Source of the DNA: Scolanthus callimorphus
Taxonomy: Eukaryota > Cnidaria > Anthozoa > Actiniaria > Edwardsiidae
Direction: 5' to 3'
Assembly (NCBI GenBank): GCA_033964015.1
Contig: CM066912.1
Location: 8,706,371 to 8,770,370, forward strand
DNA length: 64,000 nucleotides
Shown: positions 11,518-21,571 of the stretch, one piece after another
How positions within the stretch are numbered: position 1 is the first letter of the stretch
Layout: the number at the start of each line of letters is the position of its first letter
Notes under the pieces: model-generated
Told to the model about the DNA's origin: nothing
Database searches by the model: none
Seen by the model: only the letters and a program-made list of their open reading frames with translations
Position numbers and translations under genes: made by a program

Positions 11518-12308
11518 TGAAGGGGTTTTCAAGGTGGCGCTGCAGTACCATATGCACAGCTGGTGCTGCGGGATAATAATGCGCATTCTTTATTTCTGTT
11601 TGTACTGCATGCGAACCTGAGAACTTTACAGCGCTCGAAAAGGTTCCTCAGGTTTACGAAGCCATTCAGGTCAAAGGGCAATGCACTAATGTGTCGCAAG
11701 CCAGGAAACTTTTATCTAAAGGCTTCAAAGTTCAAGCATCTCCGCAAACTGAAACAGGAGCTGCGTGAGTTGTACCAAAGCCCCAGTGAATGGGGAAATG
11801 TCATTCAATGAGATGACACAGAGGGCAGTCCGCACCAACGGTTTTAAGGCAACGGCGAGACAATTTTGTCTCAATGGCAGGATGTACATCATGAGAAGAA
11901 TATACAGCAAGGTTGGTGCCTCTAGCTTATCTACACACCTTACTCACCAAAAGGTGCCATTTACTGTACCAAGGAGAGGTTTTGAAGGGACATTGAATAC
12001 AGTCACTTATGTCTGTTCCTCTTTATTCAATCTACGAAGTTTGGGGATTGTAAAAAAACGGGATGTACGATAGAGCAGTTTTATTTCATACATTAAGGTA
12101 TAGATATAGTTTAATTTTGCTAACATTGGCCCATCTACTTTTTTCAATTTTTCGTGACGTAGCTATCTCTGCACGTGCCTCGAACTTGATTGGTTTATCT
12201 TTCAATCCATGTCGAGAATTGCATTGATAACTTATGTTTAGTCTTTAATTAATTGTGTTTTGTGATCTGTGTCGAATAATCATCTTGTTTACGCTTCGTG
12301 ATTTCGAT
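11518..12308 (+). repeat. Repeat-family module M, copy 1
   Basis: First of four copies (others at 12309-12891 continuing past the Polinton at 24414, 28699-29815 and 31572-32470). It contains the reading frame ending ELRELYQSPSEW that is clearest in the copy at 28714-29034. It ends at the 'gtttacgcttcgtgatttcg' segment that was the Polinton target in copy 2, so 12290-12295 (TACGCT) is one of the uninterrupted sites. Confidence 0.6.
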
Positions 12309-12891
12309 TTTATTACTAATTTTCCATAAAAAGCCGTACAAAATACGTGATATTTTCCAACAGGAGCTGCGTGAGTTGTACCAAAGCCCCAGTGAATGGA
12401 GAAATTTCATTCAATGAGATGACACAGAGGGCAGTCCGCACCAACGGTTTAAGGAAACTGCGCGACAATTTTGTCTCAATGGCAGGATGTACATCATGGG
12501 AAGAATGTACAGCAAGGTTGGTGCCTCTTGCTTATCTAAACACCTTACTCACCAAAGGGTGCCGTTTACTTGTACCAAAGAGAGGTTTTGAAGGGACATT
12601 GAATACAGTCACTTATGTCTGTTCCTCTTTATTCAATCTTCTACGAAGTTTGGGGATTGTAAAAAAAAACGGGCTGTACGATAGAGCAGTTTTATTTCAT
12701 ACATTAAGGTATAGATATAGTTTAATTTTGGCCAATCTACTTCTTTCAATTTTTCGTGACGTAGCTATCTCTGCGCGTGCCTCGAACTTGATTGGTTTAT
12801 CTTTCAATCCATGTCGAGAATTGCATTGATAACTTGATGTTTTGTCTTTAACTCATTGTGTTTTGTGATCTGTGTCGAATAATCATCTTGT
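12309..12891 (+). repeat. Repeat-family module M, copy 2 (Polinton target copy)
   Basis: Starts at 'tttattactaattttcca', the same junction as the copy at about 31572, then 'gtgatattttccaacaggagctgcg'. A 160-codon ORF here (12347-12829) also stays open in the copy at 31614, but its composition and frame look incidental. The copy is interrupted after 'gaataatcatcttgtt' by a LINE tail and then the Polinton, and resumes at 24408. Confidence 0.6.
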
Positions 12892-13016
12892 TATTTTAGA
12901 ATCTCATAAATTTATTGTAATATATAAACTTATATTTTAGAGAGGGCCACAAGTTTATCAGTCTTTACTGTAATGTGCTACCCTCATGAAATAAAGTTAT
13001 TATTTATTATATTATT
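12892..13016 (+). repeat. 5'-truncated CR1/L2-type LINE tail
   Basis: A 125-base insertion absent from the sister copies. It reads 'ttagagagggccacaagttt', then 'tgctaccctcatgaaataaa' and a TTATTATTTATTATATTATT tail. This is the usual 3' end of L2-like LINEs. It sits directly left of the Polinton target duplication. Confidence 0.65.
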
Positions 13017-13022
13017 TACGCT
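13017..13022. repeat. Polinton target-site duplication, left (TACGCT)
   Basis: Six bases identical to 24408-24413. The uninterrupted sequence survives at 12290-12295, 29517-29522 and 32165-32170. Confidence 0.9.
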
Positions 13023-13262
13023 AGTAGTATAGGAGGGACCGAATTAGCCCTTTTTTTGTGGTGGAATACTAATTTTGTGCTGGAGGTCAAAGGTCACGTC
13101 AGAGCCACGTCAGGAATGTTGTGGTGGAGGTCAAAGGTCACGTCAGGAATGTTGAGGCGGAGGACAGGAATGTGAAGAATGTAGGGTATCAGGTTTCCTA
13201 TAGTTATATGGTTAACGCCCCACATTTATACGCCACTAAGAGTATCAGGTTACCTACAGTTA
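13023..13262. repeat. Polinton left TIR, outer part
   Basis: Inverse complement of about 24155-24407 with few differences. The right copy has an extra 9-base 'aatgtgaag' unit. It contains two AGGTCAAAGGTCA boxes (13084-13096 and 13128-13140) and the start of a series of sub-repeats built on 'gggtatcaggttacctatag'. Confidence 0.9.
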
Positions 13263-13285
13263 GTCAGTCAGTCAGTCAGTCAGTT
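13263..13285 (-). repeat. LINE 3' terminal tandem tail (GTCA)n
   Basis: Five GTCA units, i.e. (TGAC)n on the element's coding strand. Short tandem tails instead of poly-A are known for CR1/L2-like LINEs. This is the tail, not a random microsatellite, because it abuts the interrupted TIR exactly. Confidence 0.8.
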
Positions 13286-14105
13286 TATTCACCATTCCAT
13301 AATTACAATCATTTTTTTTATAAAAAATAATACAAATCTTGTTGGTAGGAGGACTTGGGAAACCCTACTGGGCTTTTACAAGGAAGTCCCCTTGAGTACT
13401 ATTTACAATATATATATTTTGTAAGGTATCCAGGCGGCGGTACTAGTCGTTTTTCTTTGTAGTTATTAGATTAGTGAAATATATAAAAAAAAACAGGTTG
13501 CAGCACTAATAAAAAGATATAGAATGTCTATTGTGTACAGTGGTGAGGGATTATTCAATTTTTTAAGATGTGTTTTTTTGTAGTTTCTTTTGAAAATTAG
13601 GAACGAGTTGCATGTTTTAGGTAATCCGGTATGGAATTCCAGGTTGAAGTAAGCTTATTACGCGTGGAGAAGCGTCCGTAGTTTGTCCTTATTTTTGGTT
13701 GACGTAGTAGATTACGGTTTCTTGTACTGTAGTTGTGTATGTTATTGTTATAGACTTTGAATTTGTTAAAATATGGTGGGAGGGCACTGTGTATTAGTTT
13801 ATAAGCGAGGCAGCCTGTTTGAAAATCATTTAGCTCATAAATGTTTAAGAGAGATAATGATTTGAAAAGTGGCGCAGAGGGGGCTATATACTTTGAAAAT
13901 GTCATAATTCGAATCAATTTCTTTTGTAATTTGTAGATTTTTTCTAGACGGCTTGGGTAAGTATTACCCCAAAGAACATTTGTATAATATAAATGTGGAT
14001 AAACCAGGCAATGATACACTGATTTCAGTACAGATTGGCTTACATAGTGACGAAGTTTACAGATCACTCCAGCAGTCTTGGAGACTTTAGAATAAACATG
14101 GTTAA

Positions 14106-14330
14106 AGAGCCCTTGTCAGCCACTCCTTGTTATTGTTTTCAGTCGATATCAAACAACGAATTACGTGTAGAAATCTTGAAATAGTTTTCTAAAAACAAAG
14201 TTTTATTATTCATTTATCGAATTCAATCGAAAATATTGCACCACATCCCCTAAATCAGCCGATGGAAATGGATGCTTTCTCTGTCTCGGTATGTTGCTAG
14301 GCTGACAAAATGGAGGCTGACAGAGGCTCT
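14106..14330. mobile_element. 225-bp MITE with TTAA duplication
   Basis: Flanked by TTAA at 14102-14105 and 14331-14334. The TIRs are AGAGCCCTTGTCAGCCACTCC at the left and, inverse-complemented, AGAGCCTCTGTCAGCCTCC at the right. It lies in the LINE ORF2. Removing it plus one TTAA brings the reading frame back together (TWKNHINHVYSKV across the site), which supports these exact borders. A TTAA target suggests a piggyBac- or Kolobok-type driver. Confidence 0.85.
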
Positions 14331-14923
14331 TTAATATGATTTTTCCAAGTTAAATTTTCATCAATTATTACCCCTAAAAATTTGGTGTTTTGCACTTTGC
14401 TCAGTTCTTGGCTATTCATGAGTATTGTTGTATTGACGTTTATCTTTTTTGATTTTGTTTTGAATATCATGAAATTTGTTTTCTTTATATTTACTGTTAG
14501 TTAGTTTACAGTTAACCATAGTGATATAGCTTTCAATTCTTTGTTTACAGTATCATTAAGTTTTTTTATATCTTTATTTGAGCAATACAAGTTAGTATCA
14601 TCTGCAAATAGGATGTATGATAATTTTGTACTTGAATTAATAATGTCATTAATATATATTAGAAATAGTAGTGGCCCTAGCACTGACCCTTGAGGTACCC
14701 CACATTTGATTGACGCTTCAGACGATCTGGTATTATTGAATTTAACGATCTGTTTTCTATCTGTCAAATAACTTTGAAACCATTTATTGCATATGCCTCT
14801 AATACCATAGAAAGAGAGTTTATCAAGCAGAATAGCATGATTGACTGTGTCAAAAGCTTTTGATTGTCTCTCTGTCTGCTCAATGCCCAGTCCGTAAGAA
14901 ACAAAATAACAGACTTATTTGAC

Positions 14924-17900
14924 AAATTCCACAGCAGCCCGACAGGTTCTTTTGCAAGGAGGTGATATTGCTGTTAACCCAGGCCCAACTGGTAACTCCA
15001 GCAATGGGTCACAATCTCAGACAGCCATCTCTGTTCGAGTTACTCAAAGGGAACGCCCCTCGGCTTCACGATGCAACAATTACCGTACCTCTTTGAATCA
15101 AACGCGGCGCATTCATGATAACACTAATGCTTCGAATATGATCCAAGTACAACGTATCCCTTTTACCACCACGACTCCTGAAAATAACCAATTGTCTCTC
15201 TGTCTGCTCAATGCCCAGTCCGTAAGAAACAAAATAACAGACTTATTTGACTACATCTGCGAAAACAAATTCGATCTTGTTGCGGTGACAGAAACTTGGC
15301 TTCAACCAAGGGATGATGCAATTCGCGTGGGGCTCTGCCCGGATGGATATAAGCTTGTGGACCAACCCCGCTTAAAGCGGGGAGGTGGGGGTATTGGACT
15401 ACTCTTTCGTGATTGTATTGGAGTCACTACTGTTAGAACCAGCGAGGAAGAATCATTTGATTACTCTGAGCTGCTGGTCCATTTGTCATCTTCTCGGAAG
15501 CTCAGGGTAGTTATTGTATACCGAACACCACCCTCGGAAGTCCACAGGGTTCCCACGAGCACATTCCTGACTGAGTTTTCAAATCTCATGGATTCTGTCA
15601 TCTTATCAAAGGAGCACTTGCTCGTGCTTGGGGACTTTAATTTTCATGTTGATGTGGCTAATGATAACGATGCCTTGAAGTTCCTTGATTTATTGGAATC
15701 CCTCGGGCTTAAACAACATGTAAATGAACCGACCCATATACGTGGCCATACTTTGGATCTTGTGATAACCCGTAAAATGGAGCTACTCTTAGAGGGATCC
15801 CCAAAAGTTGCCGTTACTTTTCTGATCACGCTGCGGTCCGTTGCAGTATTTGCGTCAGTAAGCCTGCACAGCGCGCTAAAACGGTTACTTATCGTAAGAC
15901 CAAATCTATTGATTTAGATCGTCTCAGAGAAGACTTGGCAAAAACGGACCTTTGTTCCCGCGATTGTCCAGAGCCAGAATCAACTATTTCTGTCAATCAG
16001 CTTGACAAGCTGGTCGAGGAATACAAAAACACCCTTACTAATGCACTCGACCACCATGCCCCACTCAAAACTAAAGTTGTTAGATCTAGGCCTAAAGTTC
16101 CCTGGTATAGTAATGAAATTGCTGAGGCAAAAAGACACCGGCGAAAGGCGGAGCGAATCTGGAGAAAGACAAAGCTGGATAAGGATTTCCTTGCGTTTAA
16201 ACGCCTTAAAAACCATGTCACCTACATTAGCAATAAAGCGCGTAAGCGGTTTTATTCGGAATTTGTCGAAGAACAAAGTGGCGATCAGCGTAAGCTTTTC
16301 AAAGCTGTCAAATCCCTTTTAATGCCCAAGGATGAACTATGCTTTCCTGAATACAGTGACAATGTGGCTCTTGCAAATGACATTGGTCGTTATTTTCACA
16401 GAAAAATAGCTACCATTGGGGATGAGCTTGCAGCTGAGGCAGCTAGTATGGAACATGATCTAACTGAGGACCCCAAATTTGACGTGACTGTTTATGATAC
16501 ACTAAGCAGTTTTAAACAACTTCAACAGGAAGAAGTATGTGAGCTCATTAAAGCTACAGCAAAGAAAAGCTGTCTGCTTGACCCTATGCCCACAAACTTG
16601 ATTGTGGGTTGTCTTGATGAGCTCTTACCAGCCATCACCACCATGATCAATTCCTCCCTGTCCTTGGGATATTTCCCGGGAGACTGGAAAGATGCTCTTG
16701 TTGATCCGAGAAATAAAAAGGCTGGTCTCTGTGCCCTTACAAATTTACGACCTGTCAACAACCTCCAATATGTTTCCAAACTCACGGAGAGGGTGGTATG
16801 TAGTCAAACGCAGGGGCACGCGGTGCGCTGTGGCCTTTACCCGATACTCCAATCAGCGTACCGCGAGGGCCATAGTACAGAGACGGCACTCCTGAAGGTC
16901 CACAATGACATCCTCACCAATATGGACCACCAGAGGGTAACCCTACTTGTACTATTAGATCTTAGTGCAGCGTTTGATACGGTGGACCATAAGGTTCTTT
17001 TACGACTTCTTGATGTTACTTTGGCATACGAGGCAGTGCCCTTCGGTGGTTTGAATCCTACCTCACCGGAAGATCACAGAGGGTTTTGATAAATGGATGC
17101 TCCTCTGAAAACTTCTCACTACCTTGTGGGGTCCCGCAGGGGTCATGCCTTGGACCATTACTCTTCACCATTTATGCAAGTAAACTTTTTGAGGTTGTAA
17201 AAGACCACCTACCAGACGTCCATGCATATGCAGATGATACCCAACTGTATATCTCGTTTAAGCCTGATTCTGCAGCCAATGAGCTGGAAGCAGTTACTTC
17301 CTTACAGAACTGCATAACATCAATAAAATCTTGGATGACGATGGACAACCTTAAACTGAATGATGGCAAGACTGAATTTATGATTATAGGAACGAGCGCC
17401 CAGATTGCCAAGGTGAACACCACCGAACTAAGATTGGTCAGGCAACCGTGTCCAAGGTCTCAGACGTTCGAAATCTTGGAGCATGGTTTGATAACAACCT
17501 CACAATGAAAACAGCAATAAACAAAACCTGTCAATCTGTGTTTTACCAGCTCCATAATATCAGGCGCATTAAAAAGTTCCTTAATCTCGATGACAGGAAG
17601 TCCATTGTGCAAGCTGTGGTAATGTCACGGATAGACTATTGTAATAGTCTCCTTTATGGCGTGTCTGCCAATCACCTAAATAAGCTGCAGAGAGTGCAGA
17701 ATGCAGCAGCACGCCTAATATACTCGATTCCTAAATATGACCACATTACACCATCTCTGATAACATTACATTGGCTTCCTGTCCAATATCGAATCAAGTT
17801 CAAGATAGCGATGATAACATTTAAATGTATATATGGACATGCACCGGATTACCTGATTTACTTAATAAATAAGAAAGATGAAACGCGCTATAATTTAAGA

Positions 17901-18089
17901 TCAAATGCGGGAATCTTACTTCAAGACCGCAGCGCAAAATCTAAAAAGACACTGGGAGACAGAGCATTCTCAAATTCATCCGTTAAAGTATGGAATAGTC
18001 TCCCAGCCCCAATAAGAAATCAGAATAATCTCAATGCATTTAAATCGCTACTGAAGACGCACTTTTTTACATTGGCATACAATTTTTGA
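14924..18089 (+). pseudogene. LINE polyprotein: 2A-like motif, endonuclease, RT, C-terminus
   Basis: The open frame begins without an ATG. It encodes a 2A-like GDIAVNPGP (14961-14987), a low-complexity linker, then an APE endonuclease: LSLCLLNAQSVRNKITDLFD (15200-15250), AVTETWLQP, GGGIGLLFRD, VVIYRTPPSEV, VLGDFNFHVD and HTLDLVITR (to about 15775). A frameshift near 15890 leads into 15935-17089, with RT blocks LLDPMPTNLIVGCLDELLPA, LTNLRPVNNLQYVSKLTERV, QSAYREGHSTETALLKVHND and LLVLLDLSAAFDTVDHKVLL. After another shift, 17086-17508 has CGVPQGSCLGPLLFTIYA and AYADDTQLYISF. The region 17448-18089 holds the C-terminal domain (RIDYCNSLLYGVSANHLNKL, NAAARLIY, LHWLPVQYRIKFK), ending with a natural-looking stop. 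Three frame breaks make it inactive. Confidence 0.85.
14961..14987 (+). other. 2A-like ribosome-skipping motif (GDIAVNPGP)
   Basis: The reading frame ...LLQGGDIAVNPGPTG matches the D-V/I-E-x-N-P-G-P 2A pattern except that Glu is Ala. 2A-like peptides N-terminal to the endonuclease are known from CR1-like LINEs of several invertebrates. The substitution may lower or abolish skipping. Confidence 0.7.
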
Positions 18090-20380
18090 TAAGTTTTATA
18101 ATTTCACAAGGCATATGTAACTTTTTATTATTTTTAACATTTTATCTCTTTTATCGCAAGGTCGGTTGACTTATTTTTCCTGAATCCATATTGTTGATCG
18201 GATAGAATTTTATTAAGCTCAATGTAATGAATTAGTCTTTTATACATAATCTTCTCTAGGATTTTTGAGAATATGGGCAGAACAGCTATAGGTCTGTAAT
18301 TACTGAAATCAGTTTTATCGTTAGACTTAAAAATAGGTGTGACAAGAGAAATTTTCAGTGCTTTAGGTATTTCTCCGTATTTAAATGTAAGATTTATGAT
18401 ATGTGTTAATGGTTTTGATATAAGATCCGCTATTGGCTTGATAATTTTACTACAGATGCCGTCTGTACCACTGCTGTTTTGACTCTTCATGTCTTTGATT
18501 ATTTGTTTTACTTCTGCTTCGTTAGTGTCTCTTAATAACATTGAGTTCATGAAATCGCCCTTTAAGAATTGATTATAGTCTTTATTGCAGTTTTTGAACT
18601 TATTTGCAAGATTTGGTCCAACATTTATGAAATACTCATTGAATTTATTCGCAATGTCTTGTTCGTTATTGAACTCATTGTGGCCAATTTTAAAGGTGGG
18701 TAACAATGTTTCGACTGTTTTTTATTTAAAATTGAGTTTATAATTTGCCATGTTGCTTTTATATCATTTTTAGCGGTATCTAATTTATCAGAGAAATGCT
18801 TTTTCTTGGCGATCCTGATAACATGGTTAAGTTTATTCCTATATCTCTTGTATGTTATTTCATTCAAAGGAGAGGGGCAATTGACGTATTTAATGTACAA
18901 TTTCTCTTTCGTTTCTAGAGAGCGAATGATTCCTTTTGTTATCCAGGGACTTTTTATTGAGTTTTTTGTTTTAATAGTTCGTGTAACTACTGGAAAGTGC
19001 TTGTTGTAAATGTTAATTAAGTCATTGTAGAACGCGGTGTAACTATCACTTGCGGTTTCTTTTTGTAATGACGATTCCCACTTCATATGTTGAAGGTCCG
19101 TTCTAAAAGATTGCATTGCTAAGTCGCTTGTTAATCTGAAAGTATAGGTCTCTTTTTGTTTATTTCTAATATTTGAATCATTGATTTTATCAATTAGAAA
19201 CACGGGAAGATGGTCTGAAATATCAGAAAATAAAATTCCGCTTGCGGATTTGATAATTGATTAGGTCGATTTACAAAAATGTTATCAATTAGTGTGGCAG
19301 TACTTCTTGTGATGCGAGTTGGTCTTGTTATTAGTGGAGTAAAGCCAGAGGACGATAGCTGATTGATAAATCTATTAGAATAGCTACAAGTTTCATGTTT
19401 TAGAAGGTCAATATTAAAGTCACCCATTAGGTAACATTGTTTAGTTTCTTTATCAATTTTCTCTAACATCTTTTGTAAGTTGCTTTCAAAATCGTCGTAC
19501 TGATTATTTGGGGGTCTGTAAATAACGCCTACAATTTTGTTACTTCCTTTTTTGTTCAGGATTTCAATGAAGAGAGATTCTATATTATCGTTACTTACAC
19601 TCAGATCATCTCGCATTTTAGTTTGTAAATCTGATTTAATAAAGATGCAAACGCCGCCACCTTGTTTATTTATTCTGTTAGCTTTTATCATATTGTAATC
19701 TGGAAGGTTAAAATACTTATCAACATCTCCATCTGTGAGCCACGTCTCAGTGAGTGCGATAATTTTGAAATCTAATTTAAGCTTATTTAGAAATAAAGAA
19801 AAATCATCTAATTTGTTTCGTAATGACCGAATGTTTAAATGTAAGAATGATAGATCGCTTCCATTTATGTTTTTTGAGTAACATGAGTTTATAAATTCAT
19901 TAGTTGAAACATAATTACTTCCTTTGAAGCATTCCGCAAATGTAGCGTTGTTGTTTGTGTCAACAAGTGGTGTATTAGTGTTATCTTCGAAAGCTGTGAA
20001 GGGATCTAGGATTAAACTATCAAGTTTTTCTAATTCACCAAAAGTTAAATTGTGTTTAAAATGAAATTTCATTTCATCGTTTTGAAGATCAGAAAATGGG
20101 AAGGTATCGTTAATGCATGCTCTGCATGTATATTGAGATGGTTCTATCCTTTTTATGTCGCAAGCTGATATTTGTAAGCATCGAGATCGACAATGAAAGA
20201 TACGTCTACAGATAGAGCAAGTGAAACTTCGGGCTTTTGGGTCAATTATAGTAAGATTGCAAGAGTCGCAAATTACATCCTCAATTGTTGCCATTACATC
20301 CTCAATTGTGGCCATTGTTCATGAGGTATATTATATATAAAACAAAACGAAGAAAAATTAATTTTGAGTGAGTCTTGTTA

Positions 20381-21189
20381 TCATAGCCTAGTGTGACTAA
20401 AAAGCCTAGTGTGACTATAAAGCCCATTTATAATAAGTTGATCTTTAATCATTACTGCTTTCTTGCCTTCTGCTTTTGCCCTTTTCATGACTGGGTAGAG
20501 TATCTTGCGTCTTTCTGCGATTTCTTTAGGAAATTGCTCTGAGATGGCATAGGCCGTGCCCTTTAGTAGGTATGCAGATCTGCGGATGTATTCCTTATCT
20601 TGATACCTCAGGAATTTTGCTACTAATGGCCGTGGCTTTGCTGAAGAATTTGCCAATTCTTTGCCAAGGCGATGCACCCTTTCGATCTCTATTCTGTCAG
20701 TGTTCTGGATGTTTAATGAAGTAGATAGGAGTTTCCTTACTTTCTCATAAGGATTCTCTCGCTCGGTTTCGGGGACATTGTAGAAAATAAGGTTACTGCG
20801 CATTGAGTGCGCTTTTAAGTCGGAGATTTCACGCCTCAAATCACTTGTGTTTGATGTTAATAAGTCTACCTTATTTTCTAGTGATTTCACGCGTTTCTCT
20901 TGGCTGGAGTTACTGCTTTCCAAAGTTGTCGTAGTTGCACGTAGCATCTCGAGGGAGTCTTTAAGATGCGAGATGTTTTATCCACGTGCGTTAACCTTGT
21001 TTCTATTACATCTAGCTTGCCCAGTTTTACGTTAATTTCTTCCAACATCGTGAAAATCCGGTCCATTTCTGGTGTATTTGATTTCTCCTCACTTAAGGAA
21101 ACAGCTTGCTTCTTTGAAGGTTTAATCGGTGTGCTGCTGAAAGAATTATTTAGTTCTGATAGAGAGCGTTTAAAAGCAGCAGCCGCCAT
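20381..21189 (-). pseudogene. LINE ORF1 (coiled coil plus RRM, L1-ORF1p-like)
   Basis: The start at 21189 reads MAAAAFKRSLSELNNSFSST, then a heptad-rich coiled coil (MDRIFTMLEEINVKLGKLDV). A frameshift near 20940 passes into 20947-20381. That frame has LENKVDLLTSNTSDLRREIS coiled coil, an RRM-like RSNLIFYNVPE block, RIEIERVHRLGK, and a C-terminal domain (KFLRYQDKEYIRRSA, ISEQFPKEIAERRKILYPV). This is the domain order of transposase_22/L1 ORF1 proteins, RNA-binding chaperones of the element. It lies 66 bases upstream of ORF2. Confidence 0.8.
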
Positions 21190-21190
21190 T

Positions 21191-21571
21191 GATATACGCC
21201 ACTGGGGGTATCAGGTTACCTGTAGTATGGGGGTACCCTCCCCCTCCCTTTTTTTCAAACAAGGGGTACCCTCCCCCCTACCTAGAGTTATGTGGCGCTA
21301 GGGGTATCAGGTTACCTATAGTTATGTGGATATACGCCACTAGGGGTATCAGGTTACTTATAGGCTAGGATCTCCGGGTAAGTAATGACGTCATAGGCTA
21401 TTTTTAGTAACACATGGTTTATTCTCTCTTTACTATCCATTACATTGACCCTTATTACATAAAATTCTATGACATAAAAATGTCCCTCCTACCACTTTAA
21501 ATAAAATAAGAGTATCTATTACATAAAATGTCCCTCTGGAAAATGTCAGTGTAGCGATACTCTGGGCTGTC
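21191..21571. repeat. Polinton left TIR, inner part
   Basis: Inverse complement of 23518-23718 plus 23970 to about 24155. It carries further 'ggtatcaggttacc' sub-repeats, a duplicated 'ggggtaccctcccc' block and, from 21370, an almost perfectly conserved 200-base inner segment ('taagtaatgacgtcataggc', 'tttactatccattacattga'). The ATPase stop codon lies inside it. Confidence 0.9.

Larger units (their letters stand above)
14863..18130 (+). mobile_element. CR1/L2-type LINE inserted in the minus-strand LINE
   Basis: It splits the RT domain of the host LINE. Its 5' end is rearranged: 14863-14923 is an exact 61-base copy of 15191-15251 (the endonuclease start) placed ahead of the upstream coding region. 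Its 3' end lies shortly after the stop at 18089, without a clear terminal repeat tail, so it may be slightly 3'-truncated. Confidence 0.8.
13597..20315 (-). pseudogene. LINE ORF2: PHD-like finger, endonuclease, RT, C-terminal domain
   Basis: Replicase of the minus-strand LINE. In coding order: a duplicated MATIEDV start (20275-20315); a Cys/His-rich PHD-like finger (CDSC..., CSICRRIFHCRSRC, YTCRAC; about 20125-20275); and an APE endonuclease with LHLNIRSLRNKLDDF, ALTETWLTDGDVD, VGVIYRPPN and MGDFNIDLL (to about 19230). After a frameshift near 19200 come SDHLPVF and a linker. The RT N-terminal part follows at 18706-18134 (SGTDGICSKIIKP, FSNYRPIAVLPIFSKILEK). The plus-strand LINE interrupts it there. 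RT resumes at about 14862 with KAFDTVNHAILLDKLSFYGI, then GVPQGSVLGPLLFLIYINDI and ILFADDTNLY. The C-terminal domain (LRHYVSQSVLKSVYHCLVYP) ends at 13597. About 25-30 residues of RT are lost at the insertion. CR1/L2/Jockey-group by motif style. Confidence 0.85.
13263..21190 (-). mobile_element. Full-length-type LINE inserted in the Polinton TIR
   Basis: Its 5' end is at 21190, directly at the ORF1 start codon. Its 3' end at 13263 is a five-unit GTCA tail (GACT on the coding strand). It lies between 'cctacagtta' and 'gatatacgcc' of the TIR. The intact right TIR shows that four bases (tggg) were lost and no target duplication was made. Its body is interrupted by a plus-strand LINE (14863 to about 18130) and a TTAA MITE (14106-14330). 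Without them it is about 4.4 kb with ORF1 and ORF2. Confidence 0.85.

Noticed and set aside
12347..12829. 160-codon ORF conserved in repeat copies at 12347, 28988 and 31614
   Set aside because: Frame conservation follows from low divergence of the copies; composition is not protein-like and each copy ends differently.
13263..13285. Simple GTCA microsatellite
   Set aside because: It abuts the interrupted TIR exactly and is the 3' tail of the minus-strand LINE.
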